Source of the DNA: Candidatus Poseidoniaceae archaeon
GTDB lineage: Archaea > Thermoplasmatota > Poseidoniia > Poseidoniales > Poseidoniaceae
DNA length: 10,485 nucleotides
NCBI GenBank assembly: GCA_013329865.1
Contig: DUJJ01000188.1
Span: 5,876 to 16,360 of the forward strand
Reading direction: 5' to 3'
Positions 1-6,212 of the stretch are shown piece after piece. Position 1 is the stretch's first letter, and every line of letters begins with the position of its first letter. The notes beneath the pieces are model-generated. The model was given only the letters and a program-made list of their open reading frames with translations. It was not told the DNA's origin and searched no databases. Both the position numbers and the translations under genes were made by a program.

Positions 1-1184
1 GTTGGTTGTGCTCTGCAGAACGAGCCGGATGAACAAGTAGGCGTGAGGTCAAGATTAGAAAATCCATAGATTCCTTGCTCTGAATCCAAGAATGCTGCTA
101 CTGAAAAGTTGGCAAAGATTTCACTCATCGTTCGGCCAATCATCCCGGGTTGACCCGCAGGAGGTGACAAAGCTAGATTTTGGACAGAGACTCCTCCTGT
201 TGCTGAATCTTGTACTAATTGTCTAACCGCTGGGCCGCCGCCTAAATGGTCTGCAAGATACATAGTAAATATGAACCCGGCCCCGTAATCAGCAAACCTC
301 TGATTCCACCAACGGATTGACAACTCTGGGGCCTCTGTCCACTGATTTAGATGACTAACAAGGGTTGAATCAGAACCGAAACAAAGGTAGATTGCAACAT
401 CTGCATTACCTTCGTCAATCCACAAATTCTCGTAAGGATCTTGAGCATTGTGGAGTAGATGCTGTAACTCATGCGCTATTATAGACTTGCCCCAAGACAA
501 GGTAATGTCAGCATAATCGATGAACACTGCTTCTCTTGTTCTAGCGAATGAAGGAGCGAAGTAGCCACCTGTGTTAAACGCACCATCGATATCATAAATG
601 ACGATTTGCACCTGACAGTTGTTATCGATATCTGGGGCAGCAAGACCTCTACCGTCTTGGTAGTCTTTACCGTAATATGTGGTCATAGTGGGGTAGATGG
701 TTGAGTCCCAAGATGAGGCTAGATTATTCAACACAGTTGATGAGAGTGTTCTGCCGTTCTGGACAATGAAGGCAACTGTGCTGGTAGTTTTGGCGACATA
801 AGCGTCAAGCGAACCGCCAGAAATCGGCACAGTAAGTGAATCGCCAACAAGGTGAGGATTGCATGACCGCCCGCTTGTTCTACTATTGGTCAATGGCTCA
901 TATTTCATATCATCAACCCCGGGTCGGCCGGCATCAATCCATGCTTGTTTCATGAACCCATAAGCAGAAACCACTGGAGTTGCTTCATCGATTAACAAAT
1001 ATTCTCTGCCATCGGCTATGTTAAAGTCAGCTAAATCGCCGATAATCACTCCTAACTCGGCCTCTGATTCATGCTCATTAGATGTCTCGTCTGCACTGAC
1101 TGGGCTAGACAAAAGGGGGACAAATAGTGAAAGCATCATTATGCCGATAAGAAACACAGATTTTGTAGAACGATTTTCCGACAT
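1..1184 (-). CDS. Secreted HExxH zinc metallopeptidase, M30-like (partial, C-terminus beyond window)
   Basis: Reading the minus strand from the ATG at 1184 gives an open frame of 394 codons that runs off the left edge without a stop. Residues 1-31 form a Sec signal peptide: a basic start, a hydrophobic core at about 10-25, and probable cleavage after VSA (31). The zinc motif is HELQH at 238-242 (H238, E239, H242), followed by WIDEGNAD at 255-262, in which E258 is the probable third ligand. A HExxH motif plus a downstream Glu in an (N/D)EG context fits gluzincins, and the layout resembles the M30 (hyicolysin-like) group. It is therefore predicted to be an exported protein-degrading enzyme. Cys at 108, 190 and 268 could form disulfides outside the cell. 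The gene is divergent from an M28-family gene. The exact peptidase family is less certain than the metallopeptidase call, and the missing C-terminus could carry a membrane or surface anchor. Confidence 0.85.
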   Translation of the reverse strand, partial: MSENRSTKSVFLIGIMMLSLFVPLLSSPVSADETSNEHESEAELGVIIGDLADFNIADGREYLLIDEATPVVSAYGFMKQAWIDAGRPGVDDMKYEPLTNSRTSGRSCNPHLVGDSLTVPISGGSLDAYVAKTTSTVAFIVQNGRTLSSTVLNNLASSWDSTIYPTMTTYYGKDYQDGRGLAAPDIDNNCQVQIVIYDIDGAFNTGGYFAPSFARTREAVFIDYADITLSWGKSIIAHELQHLLHNAQDPYENLWIDEGNADVAIYLCFGSDSTLVSHLNQWTEAPELSIRWWNQRFADYGAGFIFTMYLADHLGGGPAVRQLVQDSATGGVSVQNLALSPPAGQPGMIGRTMSEIFANFSVAAFLDSEQGIYGFSNLDLTPTCSSGSFCRAQP

Positions 1185-1270
1185 AGCATAAAACCCACTA
1201 AATGCAGTATTGCATTCAAATTACGCAGTAAAAAAGAAGTATTTAAGTGTCAGTCTGTTAGGATTCTATA
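1185..1270. promoter_or_regulatory. Shared divergent promoter region between two secreted hydrolase genes
   Basis: These 86 bases separate two outward-reading starts. TATTTAAG at 1240-1247 is centred about 28 bases before the ATG at 1271, which fits an archaeal TATA box driving a leaderless transcript. Read on the other strand, the same bases contain CTTAAA (1247-1242), a full match to the archaeal box A consensus YTTAWA. It would place a minus-strand start of transcription near 1217, leaving a leader of about 33 bases before the ATG at 1184. No Shine-Dalgarno sequence precedes 1271. One AT-rich element may thus serve both directions; this is inferred from spacing only. Confidence 0.5.
1201..1216. 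repeat. Short inverted repeat AATGCA-GTAT-TGCATT, possible operator
   Basis: Two perfect 6-base arms (1201-1206 and 1211-1216) flank a 4-base centre. The repeat lies in the divergent promoter region, beside the minus-strand transcription start predicted from the box A at 1242-1247. A dyad of this size is typical of a site for a dimeric regulator, but 6-base arms can occur by chance. Confidence 0.3.
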
Positions 1271-2485
1271 ATGCTCACCAAAGTGTCATTTGCGAACTAT
1301 CGCTCGATAATGGCTCTTCTGGTGATAACAACTCTGCTATTTAGTATATCAAATACCGTGAAATCAGAGTCTGTTGAATTTTCTTACCAAGGTTCAAATC
1401 CGTGTGATTTTATGGATGATTTATCATTCAATGCGTCAGCGGCAAATGCCTCAATTTCCTGGCAAACTAACCTCGGCCCAAGACTGCCAGGGTCAAATGC
1501 ATCGGCAAATCTTAGACAATCAATCACCGAAAATCTCTCAGCATCATGGTCATTTTCTGAATCAAGCCATGAACGAGAGAATTTTATTTTGACAAACCTC
1601 GTTGGTACCTACAGCCCTGAGAATAGTTCGGGACAAAATGTCGTGATTGTCGCACATTATGATTCCCGACACATTGCCGAACGTGATGAAAATGTTTCAA
1701 TGAGAGATTTGCCGATAGATGGCGCCAATGACGGCGCTAGCGGAGTTGCCATACTGATCGAACTAGGAAAAATCATCCCCACAATGAACCTGAGCCACGA
1801 TGTTACCCTATTTTTCAGTGATGCAGAAGATCAGGGGAAAAGAGGTTATGCCAATACTTGGTCATATGGAGCTACTGCCTGGGTCGAAAACCTAACTGAT
1901 GCATACGCAAGCAATATCACCGCATACATCGTGATAGATATGATCGGCGATGAGTTCCTTGATTTCACTAAATTATATCGAACCTCAGAACTCCTTTGGG
2001 AAACAGTAACCCCAATAACTGCGGCCTTGGGGATGATGGAAACCCACACTGACTGCAATGGTATTTATGGTCAACCAATTTTTGATTCAACAACCTATAG
2101 AGATGTAATTGATGACCACATTCCTGCTCACAATGCTGGTATTCCAGCAATCAATCTCATCGACATAAACTTTGGTGAAAATGCAAGTGATTTCGGTGGT
2201 TATTGGCACACGCATCAGGACACAGCAGACAAAGTAAGTGCAGAGTCTCTCGGTTTAATTGGAAATATTTTGGAATTAGGTTTGAAAACCTCGGCTTGGA
2301 CTGGAGTGTCCACTGTTGATGTTAATGAAAACGGCGGACAAGACAATCAACCAATGAATGATGTAGAGGTAAAAGAAGACATTGTAGAAATCGAAAAAAG
2401 CCGCATAGTTGGTTACATTTCCCTATTCATAGTCGGCATGGTTTTAGTACTAATATTGATGGCAGACATTAGTCTTAAACTCTAA
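1271..2485 (+). CDS. Secreted, membrane-anchored M28-family zinc hydrolase, glutaminyl-peptide cyclotransferase-like
   Basis: The protein has 404 residues: a signal or anchor helix at about 12-29, a catalytic domain at about 60-340, and a C-terminal membrane helix at about 379-399, so the enzyme should face the outside. M28 metal and catalytic motifs appear in order: AHYDS (H129), GANDGASG (D154), SDAED (E186 as likely general base, D187 as ligand), IDMIGD (D223) and YWHTHQD (H313). DDHIPAHNAGIPAINLID at 281-298 closely matches the glutaminyl cyclase DDHIPF...GVPVLHLI motif, and the spacing around WHT also fits cyclases. It may therefore form N-terminal pyroglutamate, or remove N-terminal amino acids as M28 aminopeptidases do; the sequence cannot decide. 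Ten N-x-S/T sequons suggest heavy N-glycosylation. The ATG at 1271 has a TATA-like box 28 bases upstream and no Shine-Dalgarno, consistent with a leaderless mRNA. Confidence 0.88.
   Translation: MLTKVSFANYRSIMALLVITTLLFSISNTVKSESVEFSYQGSNPCDFMDDLSFNASAANASISWQTNLGPRLPGSNASANLRQSITENLSASWSFSESSHERENFILTNLVGTYSPENSSGQNVVIVAHYDSRHIAERDENVSMRDLPIDGANDGASGVAILIELGKIIPTMNLSHDVTLFFSDAEDQGKRGYANTWSYGATAWVENLTDAYASNITAYIVIDMIGDEFLDFTKLYRTSELLWETVTPITAALGMMETHTDCNGIYGQPIFDSTTYRDVIDDHIPAHNAGIPAINLIDINFGENASDFGGYWHTHQDTADKVSAESLGLIGNILELGLKTSAWTGVSTVDVNENGGQDNQPMNDVEVKEDIVEIEKSRIVGYISLFIVGMVLVLILMADISLKL
2474..2479 (+). promoter_or_regulatory. Candidate box A for the downstream membrane-protein gene
   Basis: CTTAAA matches the archaeal box A consensus YTTAWA. 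It sits inside the last codons of the M28 gene and predicts transcription starting near 2503, giving a leader of about 57 bases before the ATG at 2560, which does have a Shine-Dalgarno. Such a short motif is common by chance, so support is weak. Confidence 0.3.
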
Positions 2486-2490
2486 AACAA

Positions 2491-2527
2491 TGCGCGGACA
2501 AAATAGGGAAGAGGTATTATCCGCGCA
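2491..2527. repeat. 8-base perfect inverted repeat TGCGCGGA / TCCGCGCA
   Basis: The arms at 2491-2498 and 2520-2527 are perfect inverted copies separated by 21 bases, in the 74-base gap between the M28 gene and the next gene. They are much richer in G+C than their surroundings. The arms could form a hairpin at the end of the M28 transcript, or act as an operator that straddles the transcription start predicted near 2503. There is no T-run after the stem, so a classical terminator is not supported. Confidence 0.45.
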
Positions 2528-2547
2528 CACAGAGGGGATAACACCAC

Positions 2548-2553
2548 GGAGGG
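2548..2553 (+). promoter_or_regulatory. Strong Shine-Dalgarno GGAGGG
   Basis: GGAGGG lies 6 bases before the ATG at 2560 and fixes that start. It contrasts with the M28 gene, which has no such site, so the organism appears to use both leaderless and leadered initiation. Confidence 0.75.
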
Positions 2554-2559
2554 ACGATA

Positions 2560-3402
2560 ATGTCAGACAAAAGTTTCGAGGAACGCAGGGCCGCCTTGCG
2601 CCAGCGCGTCCAAGAGCAGATTGACGGAGGTGGAAGTGGTAAATCTGCTGAACGTGACACTCATACTGCAAATAACGAACGGGAGATAGTAGTAAAGCCC
2701 ATGATTGACCTTGATTATGACGATCGGGAGAAAGTAAGAGTGATCGTTGCAGTATTGATTCTAATTGGTAGCATATTAGGCATAATTAGCGGCGGCATCC
2801 TACTTCAGGGCAACCCAGATGAGTTACTTAATTCATCATTGTTCAATGAGGTAGAGACCGTTGACATAACAGGCCAGATACTAACTGTTGATGGTGTAAC
2901 ACTAGAAAACGCTAGCGTAGAACTATTCGAAGGAGGTAGTGTTGCTGTTATTCAGTCAACTACATCTGATGAAAATGGTTATTTTCAGTTTTACGATGTT
3001 AAACCCGAAGTGATGAAGATCATGGTGGTTATTGATGGCTATGTCAGTGAGGAACGAACGTTCCTGGCAGAAAATGGCTTAGTAAAGCCATTTACTATGG
3101 AAGCGGGAGATAGTTCAAATGTCAATCAAGAAACATATCGAGGTAGCGGTGGTGGTTGGAGTTTGGAAGCTGCTGTAGCGCTGTCAACCTTCCTTGGTGT
3201 GCTAACCATCATTACCGGTTTTGTTGGCATTCAAGCATCGGTTGAAGTGCGAAGAGGGACAAGATACCGTCGGACCCAATACCTTGCAGGCATCGGTCTA
3301 TTTAGTAGAGGATTGATTTGGATTGGTCCAATTCTCATCCTGGCTGGTATGGCACTTAACACACTTGTCAAAGATCAGTATGAAGATTTCACCGAGGATT
3401 GA
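2560..3402 (+). CDS. Membrane protein with a carboxypeptidase-regulatory-like (Ig-like) domain
   Basis: This 280-residue protein starts with a charged, probably disordered cytoplasmic segment (1-58; Arg- and Gln-rich, then a Gly/Ser stretch). Helix 1 spans about 59-82. A beta-rich domain follows at about 101-180, containing DITGQI, LENASVELFEGG, TTSDENGYFQFYDV and MVVIDGYVSEERTF. That order of strands is typical of carboxypeptidase-regulatory-like / transthyretin-like folds. Two more helices lie at about 201-225 and 241-268, with a basic loop (VRRGTRYRR) between them and an acidic tail. By the positive-inside rule the Ig-like domain faces outside. These domains usually bind or stiffen rather than catalyse, so a sensor, scaffold or envelope role is possible, but no specific function can be assigned. 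The start is supported by GGAGGG 6 bases upstream. The stop overlaps the initiation region of the kinase gene, so the two are probably co-transcribed. Confidence 0.8.
   Translation: MSDKSFEERRAALRQRVQEQIDGGGSGKSAERDTHTANNEREIVVKPMIDLDYDDREKVRVIVAVLILIGSILGIISGGILLQGNPDELLNSSLFNEVETVDITGQILTVDGVTLENASVELFEGGSVAVIQSTTSDENGYFQFYDVKPEVMKIMVVIDGYVSEERTFLAENGLVKPFTMEAGDSSNVNQETYRGSGGGWSLEAAVALSTFLGVLTIITGFVGIQASVEVRRGTRYRRTQYLAGIGLFSRGLIWIGPILILAGMALNTLVKDQYEDFTED
3394..3397 (+). promoter_or_regulatory. GAGG Shine-Dalgarno deciding the kinase start
   Basis: GAGG lies 7 bases before the ATG at 3405, a normal distance. The alternative TTG at 3399 would leave only 1 base, so the ATG is preferred. The site is inside the last codons of the preceding membrane-protein gene, which suggests coupled translation. 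Confidence 0.55.
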
Positions 3403-3404
3403 CC

Positions 3405-4751
3405 ATGTATCTAATCTCCGTTGAAGGGGGCGATGGCTCCGGAAAAGGTGAGGCTGCAAGGATAATTGGAGAACTATTAACCAATTTTCCTTTCCCAAAG
3501 ATTCACTCAACTCATGAGCCGCGTCGGCACAGCGAGCTTGGTAAACTCGCTTTAGCCTCAGTTATGAAAGGAAATAAAACACCGCTTGAGGAAGCTGGTT
3601 TATTTGCTGCAGACAGGCTTGACCACTCACACACTTTCATCAAACCACTTCTTGACAAGGGTCATGTGGTTATTTCTGACCGTAATATACACTCCTCATT
3701 AATTTACCAAGGTATTGTTGGAGATTTAGGAATTGAAGATGTTGTCAAGATGAATTCTGCAGCTATGATACCAGATCTAGTGATATGGATAGATTGTGAC
3801 CCAGAAAAAGCCATGAAAAGAATTCGTTCGGGCACTTTAAGAATGACCAGCAACAAACAGGAATATTTTGAAACCACTGAAATTCAGAAAAAAATAAGAT
3901 CAGGTTTTAGCAATTTATTGTCAGGATCGATAACCGTTCCTGAACCGTTCGACAAGTGCTTAGTGGTAGGCCCAATCCTAAATGAATCGGGGCTAGATGA
4001 GTTAAGAAAGCAACTGGCTGAGACACTGAGAACCTTCTTCAACAAAAAACCAACCCCACTCAATGTTGATCCAGATAAAGTAGATAGGTACTTACTTAGT
4101 CGGTTAATCAACAATCTTGAAACACAAACGAGACTGCCTGGCGCCCCTGTCAATTTGAGCGCAATCCATGAAGGTTGGTTAACTGGAATGAGTCCAGCTC
4201 AATGGATGAGGTTTGTCGAGGATAACTGGCCGAAGGAATCAGCAAAACAATTTGACGTACCAATCAATCCATTCTCATTCTCTTCATGGTCTATTCTAGG
4301 AACTCTTTCACTTATTGGCGGTTCAACAGAAGTACCCAAGTTACACAAACTACTTGGGCCCCACAGAATGATTACCAAACGTCATACTCAGAGATTAGTC
4401 AAATGGCTGGAAGAGGAGAAATGGATTAACAAACAATTTAACCATATACCATTCTCTGATGCCAAAGTATTCAAATTAAAACAAGATAGGTTGGGATTTG
4501 GTCGACTATCTCTGGCGCTGTGGCCGCTTAGGGGTTCTATTTCTTCATGGCGGCGGGCTAATCCGCAAGGGGACTGGGAACACGCTCTGGAAGATATTTT
4601 ATCCAACCCCAAAATCCCTGGATACCAACTGAAAAAATCCTTGAATGATGTCTTTGCTCGTTTGTCGATTCTAACCAGCGGCCATGATGATTGCCCAGTT
4701 CCAAAGAACGAGGCTGAATTGATGATTTGGTGGAAAATGCCGCCGCCTTAG
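3405..4751 (+). CDS. tmk: Thymidylate kinase-like protein with a long unrecognised C-terminal domain
   Basis: The protein has 448 residues, about twice the usual 200-215 of thymidylate kinases. Residues 1-210 follow the dTMP kinase plan: P-loop EGGDGSGKG (7-15), HEPRR (37-41, matching REPGG), LFAADR (66-71), VVISDRNIHSS (88-98, the DR-Y/W/H motif with Asn) and IDCDP (129-133). Basic residues at about 139-152 form a possible LID. The enzyme would phosphorylate dTMP to dTDP with ATP in the cytosol. Lys14 is followed by Gly-Glu rather than the usual Ser/Thr-Thr, so the Mg-coordinating hydroxyl is missing and activity is uncertain. Residues about 215-448 match no family I recognise; they include Trp-rich stretches (SSWSILGTLSLIGG, QRLVKWLEEEKW) and a possible winged-helix-like part at about 293-360. 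The ATG at 3405 with GAGG is preferred over a TTG at 3399. Whether the gene is the cell's true dTMP kinase is unresolved, so the symbol is tentative. Confidence 0.8.
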   Translation: MYLISVEGGDGSGKGEAARIIGELLTNFPFPKIHSTHEPRRHSELGKLALASVMKGNKTPLEEAGLFAADRLDHSHTFIKPLLDKGHVVISDRNIHSSLIYQGIVGDLGIEDVVKMNSAAMIPDLVIWIDCDPEKAMKRIRSGTLRMTSNKQEYFETTEIQKKIRSGFSNLLSGSITVPEPFDKCLVVGPILNESGLDELRKQLAETLRTFFNKKPTPLNVDPDKVDRYLLSRLINNLETQTRLPGAPVNLSAIHEGWLTGMSPAQWMRFVEDNWPKESAKQFDVPINPFSFSSWSILGTLSLIGGSTEVPKLHKLLGPHRMITKRHTQRLVKWLEEEKWINKQFNHIPFSDAKVFKLKQDRLGFGRLSLALWPLRGSISSWRRANPQGDWEHALEDILSNPKIPGYQLKKSLNDVFARLSILTSGHDDCPVPKNEAELMIWWKMPPP

Positions 4752-5474
4752 TTACTCCTCTTCAACCAAGCGGAATTTCATGCCACCGGGTAGATTTACC
4801 TGAGCAGCAGATTTGAAAAACTTTGACCTTGCTGAATATGATGCGCTAATCAAAACACCAAGACCAACGCCAAACCCTGCACCGGTTATTGGCCGCGTGA
4901 TATTGTTAGATTCATATGACGTCAACAGTTGAGTAAATCCGTCAACAATTAATGGCAAGCAGAGAATTAACCCACAACCAAGCCAAAGCATCGTACGACG
5001 ATTATTCTGATACGTATTGAGCAGCCACGCATCAGGCAATAGTGAAAGGCAAGTATCTTTTACAGTCCACCTGTTGTAGCCTTTGCGTGAAAACCAGAAT
5101 CCGCCAACAGCTAGGCCGAAGAATATCCCCACATCTCTCGTACAGACCGGCATTTGATTGTCATTGATTATGATTGATCGTTCCGGTTTATTGTGACAGT
5201 TCAAATCTCCAAAAGCATAGATAAAACCGGTATATGGGTCCAATTCTGTCCAAGCAAAAGTCGTGTTAGTATCGAGATTCCCCGATGACCATAAACCATC
5301 ATCGGTTGCGAAGTCAAATGCATTAGCGCGACCATTGTTTAATTCTGGTATTTCACCGGGTGCTAGCGCAATGGGAGCAATAAAGAATGACACAAAAAAA
5401 AATGATGAAATGTAGAAGACCCAATTTCCTACCTTCTTTTCTCGCGCCCGAGACGGAAGGCCATTCTTGTTCAC
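4752..5474 (-). CDS. DUF2085-family membrane protein
   Basis: Read on the minus strand from a GTG at 5474, the product has 240 residues. A hydrophobic helix at about 18-40 is followed by an outside-facing loop (41-90). Then comes the DUF2085 signature: LNCHNKPERS (91-100) and QMPVCTRDVGIFFGLAVGG (107-125), equivalent to CHQ-P-RS and LCARCTGIY in the family, with C93, H94, R99, C111 and R113 kept and the second Cys of CARC replaced by Asp114. Helices follow at about 116-130 and 162-178, and the second family motif, DGFTQLLTSYESNNITRPITG (178-198), leads into a last helix at about 197-212. The biochemical role of DUF2085 is not known to me; the Cys/His pattern hints at metal or redox chemistry. 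No in-frame ATG exists before residue 108, so GTG is the natural start. An AT-rich element centred about 28 bases upstream fits a leaderless transcript. Confidence 0.8.
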   Translation of the reverse strand: MNKNGLPSRAREKKVGNWVFYISSFFFVSFFIAPIALAPGEIPELNNGRANAFDFATDDGLWSSGNLDTNTTFAWTELDPYTGFIYAFGDLNCHNKPERSIIINDNQMPVCTRDVGIFFGLAVGGFWFSRKGYNRWTVKDTCLSLLPDAWLLNTYQNNRRTMLWLGCGLILCLPLIVDGFTQLLTSYESNNITRPITGAGFGVGLGVLISASYSARSKFFKSAAQVNLPGGMKFRLVEEE

Positions 5475-5542
5475 ACGGTTGTGTTAAATTATGAACTAAA
5501 AAAATTTAATGTCAAAGTGTTCATGAATAACATGCTATTCCT
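5475..5542. promoter_or_regulatory. Divergent AT-rich promoter region (DUF2085 gene / Smr-like gene)
   Basis: This 68-base gap lies between a minus-strand GTG and a plus-strand ATG. TTAAATT (5484-5490) and AATTTAA (5503-5509) are inverted copies. The second copy and its adjoining A-run (5498-5510) lie 28-36 bases from both starts and could act as TATA elements in either direction. ATGAAC (5491-5496) and GTTCAT (5519-5524) form a further 6-base dyad around the same element. No Shine-Dalgarno is seen for either gene. Confidence 0.4.
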
Positions 5543-6184
5543 ATGAACATGGAGGATAATGTCGGTGAGCCGGTTGGACTCGGCATGGGCTTTCAAGCAG
5601 GAGGCTTGATTGGTCTATACTTAGGATTCTCATTAGCAACCATTTCAGTATTAACCGACGCTGAGAATATTCAAAGAACTGTGTCCTTGATGTGTATACC
5701 ACCATTCCTCTTTTCTCTAATCCTCGGTCCATTTCTGGCGCGCAGGAAAAAGCCAGTCATTCTAACCAAAGAGCCATTAATAGAGGCTAGGGAGAGATTA
5801 TCTAAGTTCAACGAAGGTCAAGGTAAATGGCGGGTGTTGAGCCATGTTTCCAGCGACGGGGTAAATCTTCGAATAGATATGCACAACCTCGATAATATTG
5901 AGGGAGTTGTTGACGCCGCCCTCGAAATTGCCGAGCGGACCACGGTGAAATTTGTTGTTGGCAGAGGAAATCATAAGAGTTCATCACCCAAGCTTAGGAA
6001 TCGCGTCTTGGCTCGTGTCGAGGACCGTGTCGGTGTTCTACGTCGCACACGCAAAGCGAAATCTATCGAAGTTAACCCAATTAAATCGAGCGAATATAAC
6101 GATTATCAGAACAAATTAAATCGGATTTTGTTGATATTACTGCCTATTGTATCATTCCTTGCTTGGCTCGAAATGAGAAATTGA
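5543..6184 (+). CDS. Small membrane protein with a divergent Smr-like domain
   Basis: The protein has 213 residues. Two hydrophobic helices lie at about 14-37 and 46-66, followed by RRKK (67-70), a cytosolic domain at about 75-185 and a last helix at about 192-209. The soluble domain reads NLRIDMHNLDNIEGVVDAAL (108-127), then VKFVVGRGNHKSSSPKLRNR (135-154). This resembles the Smr fold, whose DLHG...A and (I/V)GxGxHS...LR..V motifs line up with D112-M-H114 and G140-R-G-N-H144. Smr domains act as nucleases in some proteins (MutS2, SmrA/B), so a nucleic-acid or ribosome-linked role at the membrane is possible. I infer this from motifs only; the HG pair is HN here. The ATG at 5543 has an AT-rich element about 36 bases upstream; a second ATG at 5549 is a close alternative. 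The gene lies 28 bases before the HTH_10 gene and may be co-transcribed with it. Confidence 0.65.
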   Translation: MNMEDNVGEPVGLGMGFQAGGLIGLYLGFSLATISVLTDAENIQRTVSLMCIPPFLFSLILGPFLARRKKPVILTKEPLIEARERLSKFNEGQGKWRVLSHVSSDGVNLRIDMHNLDNIEGVVDAALEIAERTTVKFVVGRGNHKSSSPKLRNRVLARVEDRVGVLRRTRKAKSIEVNPIKSSEYNDYQNKLNRILLILLPIVSFLAWLEMRN

Positions 6185-6200
6185 AACAGCATACAGTAAT

Positions 6201-6209
6201 AGATATTAT
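6201..6209 (+). promoter_or_regulatory. TATA-like element before the HTH_10 gene
   Basis: AGATATTAT is AT-rich and centred about 29 bases before the ATG at 6234, the same spacing seen before the M28 start at 1271. If functional, the regulator operon would have its own promoter and a leaderless mRNA starting at 6234 rather than 6213. The evidence is spacing alone. Confidence 0.3.
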
Positions 6210-6212
6210 CAA

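Noticed and set aside
3399..3404. TTG at 3399 as the kinase start
   Set aside because: It overlaps the previous stop and leaves only one base after the GAGG ribosome site; the ATG at 3405 has normal spacing and begins right before the first beta strand of the kinase fold.
3884..4153. Minus-strand open frame of about 89 codons inside the kinase gene
   Set aside because: It lies wholly within a well-supported coding frame, has composition expected of a reverse shadow, and has no upstream signals.
5394..5402. Run of nine A as a possible frameshift or minus-strand T-run terminator
   Set aside because: The DUF2085 frame is continuous through it as a Phe-rich membrane helix, so it is coding sequence and no shift is needed.
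5519..5548. Repeated ATGAAC / GTTCAT hexamers as a regulatory array
   Set aside because: One copy is simply the start codon region of the Smr-like gene; the remaining 6-base dyad is short enough to be chance, so it is mentioned only as part of the promoter region.
5541..5732. Minus-strand open frame opposite the Smr-like gene
   Set aside because: It is a shadow of the plus-strand gene with no ribosome site and no recognisable protein features.
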